Origin: an uncultured Ilumatobacter sp.
GTDB taxonomy: Bacteria; Actinomycetota; Acidimicrobiia; Acidimicrobiales; Ilumatobacteraceae
Direction: 5' to 3'
DNA length: 8,993 bases
NCBI GenBank assembly: GCA_937891565.1
Contig: CALAHA010000087.1
Location: 1 to 8,993 of the forward strand
The position numbers were made by a program, and so were the translations under genes. Below are positions 5,984-8,993 of this stretch, piece by piece (position 1 is the first letter of the stretch; the number at the start of each line of letters is the position of its first letter). The notes beneath the pieces are model-generated. The model was not told the DNA's origin. It searched no databases and saw only the letters and a list, made by a program, of their open reading frames with translations.

Positions 5984-6430
5984 CTAGTCGGAGGTGCTGG
6001 GGACGTCGAGGCCGCCGTTGGCGACGATGGCTTCAAGGCGATCGCGAGAGTATTGGCCTTCGATGTCGGCACAGAGTTGGTCGAGTTGGGCGTTGATATC
6101 GCCCTCGGCCAGCGGTGTCGATTCGGTCCGCCATTCCGCCACGTAGTCATCGGTCTTGGTCAGGTCAGCAACAGCTGCCGCTCGGTCGATGGCATGCTGA
6201 AACCGGGCATGCAGTAACACTTTGCTGGACTCATCGCCACTGCGGGAGGTGAGCTGCGCGGGGATGTCGCGCCAGTAGATCGTGTTGACCGATGGTGTGC
6301 CAGATCGTCGTCGGCTCGATCGTCGGGCCGTCTGCCGCTCGCGCATTTCGCCTTGGTCCAGATGGTCGCCGGTTGCAGCGTTGTTGGGTTCCGCGTTGTT
6401 GGGTTCCGCGTGGTTGGGTTCAGAGGTCAT
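5984..6430 (-). CDS. PF13769 'virulence factor' domain protein, function unknown
   Basis: This 148-residue protein has a low-complexity N-terminal region (three EPN-x-A repeats, residues 4-18), a basic stretch (RRSSRRRSG, 36-44) and then a compact domain starting NTIYWRDIPAQ (49-59) with RFQHAIDRAA (76-85) and YVAEW (96-100). The IYWRDIPAQ...RFQ.AID pattern is the one I recall for the family labelled 'virulence factor' in Pfam, a misleading name with no biochemical role that I know. No signal peptide, membrane helix or catalytic motif is evident. The start at ATG 6430 is backed by GAGGAG (6444-6439) 8 nt upstream, which overlaps the TGA stop of the DUF1638 gene. Translation is therefore probably coupled. 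Its place inside a corrinoid methyltransferase operon points to a role in methyl transfer or corrinoid handling, an inference only. Confidence 0.78.
   Translation of the reverse strand: MTSEPNHAEPNNAEPNNAATGDHLDQGEMRERQTARRSSRRRSGTPSVNTIYWRDIPAQLTSRSGDESSKVLLHARFQHAIDRAAAVADLTKTDDYVAEWRTESTPLAEGDINAQLDQLCADIEGQYSRDRLEAIVANGGLDVPSTSD
6378..6422. repeat. Three tandem 15-bp repeats coding EPN(N/H)A
   Basis: Units at 6378-6392 and 6393-6407 are identical (GCGTTGTTGGGTTCC); the third, 6408-6422, differs at two positions. The period is a multiple of three, so copy number can change without shifting frame. They encode the disordered N-terminus of the PF13769 protein on the minus strand. Confidence 0.9.
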
Positions 6431-6442
6431 GCAGGGTTCTCC

Positions 6443-7144
6443 TCATGTCAGCGCCACCTTCGTTGTGAACTCGACGACGGCGGTTTCAAGTTCGCCGTAG
6501 CCCGTTGGTTCGATGAAGAGCTCGAGACCAAGTCGGTCGGCGCACTCGTGTGCGGCCGCCAACGCCTTTGGATCGTTGCTCTGTTCGAGGTAGACGCACC
6601 GGGTGTAGTTGCCGAAGTACATGTCGCGCAGTTCCGGATGCTTGGCAATTCCCATGCCCTCCCAGATCAACCGCTCCCAGTTCCGAGCAAGGAAATCGGT
6701 GAGGTAAAAGCTGCCGAGAGCATGATCCTGCAGCTGTTCGAAACGATCATGGGTGGCAAAAAATTGGTAGCAGTGAGCGCCGGCCAGCATCTCGACACCC
6801 TCTTCGACGCACACATTTTCCAGCAGGCCGCCGGTACCGCAATCGGCGTAGCCGATCAGGATCTCGTCGAATTGGCCCGAGGCCTGCCGCGTCCCGTCAT
6901 CGAGCAGGGCATTGTCGACGAGGTCCTTGTCGCTTGGACAGCCTGTGTCAGGCACGGCGTGTCCAAACTGGCCCCTTGCACGGCGGATTCTTGTGCGGAC
7001 GAGTTCGGGGATTTCTTTCGGGCGGTTGTGCAGCGACGCCGGAAGGCATTCGACGGTCACGTTGGTCAGGCCATTGAGCTCGGTGATGGCCAGTAGCTCG
7101 CGGGCCAACGCCCCGCAAGCGATGACCAGCACACGGGGCTGCAC
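6443..7144 (-). CDS. DUF1638 protein, function unknown
   Basis: Started at GTG 7144 the protein has 233 residues and opens with the family-like VLVIACGALARE; the GTG comes one base after the TGA of the corrinoid gene. An in-frame GTG at 7186 would add 14 residues and overlap that gene by 41 nt, and cannot be excluded. Motifs recalled for DUF1638 are IACGALA (8-14), CLPASLHNRP (33-42), YADCGTGG (99-106) and HCYQFF (124-129). Four cysteines sit in these blocks (C10, C33, C102, C125), so a metal, thiol or cofactor site is possible. Residues about 58-92 look like an insertion relative to the spacing I remember between the N-terminal part and the DCGTGG block. No membrane segment or signal peptide is seen. 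DUF1638 genes occur beside corrinoid methyltransferase genes in other bacteria and archaea; the reaction or role is not known to me. Confidence 0.85.
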   Translation of the reverse strand: MQPRVLVIACGALARELLAITELNGLTNVTVECLPASLHNRPKEIPELVRTRIRRARGQFGHAVPDTGCPSDKDLVDNALLDDGTRQASGQFDEILIGYADCGTGGLLENVCVEEGVEMLAGAHCYQFFATHDRFEQLQDHALGSFYLTDFLARNWERLIWEGMGIAKHPELRDMYFGNYTRCVYLEQSNDPKALAAAHECADRLGLELFIEPTGYGELETAVVEFTTKVALT

Positions 7145-7145
7145 G

Positions 7146-7886
7146 TCAGACGCGGACCGATGGGCCAGCGGGCTCGGGATTACCACGTCGTGCGGTCACA
7201 AGTGCTTTTGCCTGCTCGGACGCCACCGCTGCGTCACGGCAGTAGGCGTCGGCACCGATTGCATCGCCGAACTCCTCGTTCAGCGGTGCGCCACCAACGA
7301 GGATGATCTGGTCGTGGCGGCGACCCCTTTCAATGAGCGTGTCGATAACGACCTTCATGTACGGCATCGTGGTCGTGAGGAGTGCTGACATGCCCAAGAT
7401 GTCGGGCTTGTGCTCGTCGAGCGCAGCGATGAACTCGTCGACGTCGGTGTTGATCCCGAGGTCGATCACTTCGAAGCCGGCGCCTTCGAGCATCATTGCC
7501 ACGAGGTTCTTGCCGATGTCGTGGATGTCGCCTTTGACGGTGCCGATCACGACTTTGCCGACTGATTCGGCACCGGTCTCGGCAAGTAGTGGCCGCAAAA
7601 TTGCCATGCCGGCTTTCATTGCGTTGGCGGCGAGCAGCACCTCGGGGACGAAGAGGATGCCATCACGGAAGTCAACGCCGACGATACGCATGCCTTCGAC
7701 GAGCGCATCGTTCAGCACGCGGTCAGGTGCCCACCCGCGGTCGAGCAAGATCATCGTGCCCTCGTGGATCTCTTCCTTCATGCCGTCGTACAGATCGTCA
7801 TGCATCTGCAGCGTGAGGTCTTCGTCACTCAGCAGTGCGAGGTCGATCGCTTCATCATCGCCCGTGGCATCGATGTCATCGCTCAT
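7146..7886 (-). CDS. B12-binding corrinoid protein (MtgC/MttC/MtbC type)
   Basis: The protein has 246 residues. After a short acidic N-terminus, residues about 25-103 form the helical cap domain (B12-binding-2), and residues about 110-230 form the Rossmann-like cobalamin-binding domain. The signature is complete: GTVKGDIHDIGKN (115-127) supplies D120-x-H122-x-x-G125, where H122 is the expected lower axial cobalt ligand. It is followed by S167 in GMSALLTTTM and by GGAP (198-201). Such proteins carry the methyl group on cobalt between the MttB-like enzyme and the pterin-binding enzyme. It is the only corrinoid protein in the window and the first gene of the operon. ATG 7886 is supported by GGAGA (7898-7894) 7 nt upstream. 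The C-terminus carries a short Pro/Arg tail (ARRGNPEPAGPSVRV). Confidence 0.93.
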   Translation of the reverse strand: MSDDIDATGDDEAIDLALLSDEDLTLQMHDDLYDGMKEEIHEGTMILLDRGWAPDRVLNDALVEGMRIVGVDFRDGILFVPEVLLAANAMKAGMAILRPLLAETGAESVGKVVIGTVKGDIHDIGKNLVAMMLEGAGFEVIDLGINTDVDEFIAALDEHKPDILGMSALLTTTMPYMKVVIDTLIERGRRHDQIILVGGAPLNEEFGDAIGADAYCRDAAVASEQAKALVTARRGNPEPAGPSVRV

Positions 7887-8108
7887 TTTTCAATCTCCAG
7901 AGAGTGGGCGGAACGGGAGGGCCCCGTTGCCGTTGTTCCGCAATGCGGAACTGTACCGCATGGTGAAACAATACGCCAGACCCCTCTGGGAGAGGCGTAA
8001 CTGGAATGATACTGACGACTGTGCCACCCAACACTCGCGACAGCATGAATGTGGGGCAACTGTTAAAGATCTCTCGTGAGGTGGTACACCTGTCACTGGA
8101 GGTATGAG
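7887..8108. promoter_or_regulatory. Divergent regulatory region between the corrinoid gene and the IclR gene
   Basis: This 222-bp interval contains no credible gene. For the minus-strand operon, a weak -10-like TATTGT occurs at 7973-7968, upstream of the operator-like element at 7936-7957, and an extra GCGGAAC half-site is at 7908-7914. For the + strand gene, a small palindrome AGGTG-GTA-CACCT is at 8079-8091, just before the IclR Shine-Dalgarno GGAGG (8098-8102). A short hairpin CCTCT-GGG-AGAGG lies at 7983-7995. No cobalamin-riboswitch-like structure was recognised. Promoter assignments are tentative. Confidence 0.5.
7936..7957. promoter_or_regulatory. Operator-like element, copy 2 (upstream of the corrinoid gene)
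   Basis: The + strand reads TTCCGCAATGCGGAAC followed by TGTACC. The core TTCCGCA-A-TGCGGAA (7936-7950) is a perfect palindrome with 7-bp arms; a third half-site GTACC follows in the same arrangement as in copy 1. Lying about 50 nt before the operon's first gene and within 175 nt of the divergent IclR gene, it is a plausible site for that regulator. Confidence 0.62.
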
Positions 8109-8861
8109 ATGGCAGGCGTGCAATCAATTGAGCGGGCATTCGCAGTGCTACGCGAACTGTCACTCGGCCCTGCAGGGGTCACCGACATTGCCGACCGGGT
8201 CGATCTTCCCAAGTCGACGGTGTCGCGGCTGTTGTCTGCGCTTGAAGCCGAGGGCGCAGTTCAGCAACGATCGAAGAGCACCGAATACGAGCTCGGTGCG
8301 GGCCTCGCAGCACTTGCTGATGCCGCGAACAATGACGCGAACATGGCTGCCGTCGTCCGGCCGTTCCTCCTCGAACTCGCCGAAGCTACTGGAGAGGCAA
8401 CCGGCTTCGTGGTGCGATCGGGCCGCAACGTGTACTGGGCCGACAACGTGGAGCAAACTGATGAGGCAGTGCAGGTGAGGGATCGCACAGGTTTTTATGC
8501 CCCCATGCATTCGGTGCCTGCAGGCGTCGCACTGCTCTCTCATCTTCCCGCGAACGAAATCGAGAGCTACCTCGCTCAACCGCTCGAACGCGTCAACGAC
8601 CGGACCCCTACCGATGTCGACGAGCTTCGCCGTCGCATCGCGCAGATACTGGCCGACGGCGTGCTCTGGTCGTTTGATGATCTTGGTGAGGGAATTACGG
8701 CGATCGACGTGCCGTTCCGTGGCGCATCCGGGCAATACGAAGGTGCACTGTTCGTGAATGCACCGAGCTACCGATTCCCTGCCGAAGGCGACAACGAGCG
8801 CATCCAACAGTTGGTCGTTGACGCCGCTGAGCGGCTCTCCAGCCGCTTCAGGGTGCACTGA
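8109..8861 (+). CDS. IclR-family transcriptional regulator
   Basis: The protein has 250 residues, the usual size for IclR. The N-terminal winged helix-turn-helix (residues about 4-65) includes VTDIADRVDLPKSTVSRLLS (24-43) and an EGAVQQ wing entry. The C-terminal effector domain (about 80-250) shows ATGFVVRSGRNVYWAD (97-112), PMHSVPAGVALLSHLP (132-147) and GITAIDVPF (195-203), typical of the family. IclR regulators sense small metabolites, often substrates of the adjacent catabolic pathway. ATG 8109 is preferred over in-frame 8076 because GGAGG (8098-8102) stands 6 nt before it and MAGVQSIERAF matches family starts. Being divergent from the corrinoid operon, it is the likely regulator of both transcription units carrying the shared operator-like element; whether it represses or activates is not visible, and the ligand is unknown. 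Confidence 0.9.
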   Translation: MAGVQSIERAFAVLRELSLGPAGVTDIADRVDLPKSTVSRLLSALEAEGAVQQRSKSTEYELGAGLAALADAANNDANMAAVVRPFLLELAEATGEATGFVVRSGRNVYWADNVEQTDEAVQVRDRTGFYAPMHSVPAGVALLSHLPANEIESYLAQPLERVNDRTPTDVDELRRRIAQILADGVLWSFDDLGEGITAIDVPFRGASGQYEGALFVNAPSYRFPAEGDNERIQQLVVDAAERLSSRFRVH

Positions 8862-8912
8862 GCGTCGCATCACGACGACTTCTCCATCACTTGGCCCAGT
8901 AGCTTCCGGACG

Positions 8913-8993
8913 ATGAAGCGTCAGGACAAGGCAGACCGAATCGGCAAGTTGCTCGACGATCTCTATCCGAACCCGCCGGTGCCGCTGGACCAC
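8913..8993 (+). CDS. Endonuclease III (Nth)-like protein, first 27 codons; runs off the right edge
   Basis: ATG 8913 opens a frame to the window end. The residues, KADRIGKLLDDLYPNPPVPL after MKRQD, resemble the N-terminus of actinobacterial and other endonuclease III proteins, where a helix is followed by a YPNPP.PL stretch before the catalytic core. Endonuclease III is a 4Fe-4S DNA glycosylase/lyase that removes oxidised pyrimidines. No catalytic residue falls within the window, so the call rests on about 27 residues. The frame is the same as that of the upstream IclR gene, with its stop 51 nt before this ATG; no other start codon occurs between them in frame. No strong Shine-Dalgarno is visible. 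Confidence 0.6.
   Translation, partial: MKRQDKADRIGKLLDDLYPNPPVPLDH

Noticed and set aside
7303..8079. 258-codon + strand open frame opposite the corrinoid gene
   Set aside because: The minus strand carries the complete cobalamin-binding signature; the + strand product is Ser/Pro-rich shadow sequence.
7887..8108. Cobalamin riboswitch upstream of the corrinoid operon
   Set aside because: I could not recognise a B12-box-like conserved segment, and the space between the probable start site and the ATG is short; a covariance-model scan would be needed to revisit this.
8160..8993. 277-codon minus-strand open frame opposite the IclR gene
   Set aside because: It is fully antisense to a convincing IclR protein and to the endonuclease III start, with no family-like motif.

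Overview
The window looks like chromosomal DNA of a GC-rich actinobacterium, most likely of the Acidimicrobiia (Ilumatobacter-like). This is inferred from base composition, Arg/Ala/Val/Asp-rich proteins and a gene set I associate with that group; no rRNA or other phylogenetic marker is present, so the placement is tentative. No tRNA, rRNA, insertion sequence, CRISPR array or phage gene was seen.

Layout. The left edge holds the C-terminal part of a Bcr/CflA-type MFS efflux transporter (+ strand). It converges on a minus-strand block of seven genes that fills about 6.7 kb. In transcription order (right to left) the block encodes: a B12-binding corrinoid protein (7886-7146), a DUF1638 protein (7144-6443), a small PF13769 'virulence factor' domain protein (6430-5984), a pterin-binding methyltetrahydrofolate:corrinoid methyltransferase (5881-4961), a RACo/RamA-type corrinoid-reactivating ATPase with an N-terminal 2Fe-2S domain (4935-2941), an MttB-superfamily methyltransferase without pyrrolysine (2770-1232) and an SRPBCC-fold protein (1194-739). 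An IclR-family regulator is transcribed divergently (8109-8861, + strand), followed by the first 27 codons of what looks like endonuclease III.

How it fits together. The block contains every part of a corrinoid-dependent demethylation pathway. The MttB-like enzyme would move a methyl group from a methylated (probably quaternary) amine to Co(I) of the corrinoid protein. The pterin-binding enzyme would pass it to tetrahydrofolate, and the RACo-like ATPase would rescue corrinoid that oxidises to Co(II). Two families of unknown function, DUF1638 and PF13769, are embedded with tight spacing between the corrinoid protein and the folate-side enzyme, and are the best candidates for undescribed components.

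Regulation. The promoter regions of the corrinoid gene and of the mttB-like gene, more than 5 kb apart, share a 22-bp element (19/22 identical) made of GGAAC/GTTCC-type half-sites. This suggests one regulator, plausibly the adjacent IclR protein, controls both transcription units. Two strong inverted repeats, one overlapping the stop codons of the convergent genes (705-743) and one between the PF13769 and pterin-binding genes (5922-5967), share a related palindromic core and may be members of a dispersed repeat family.
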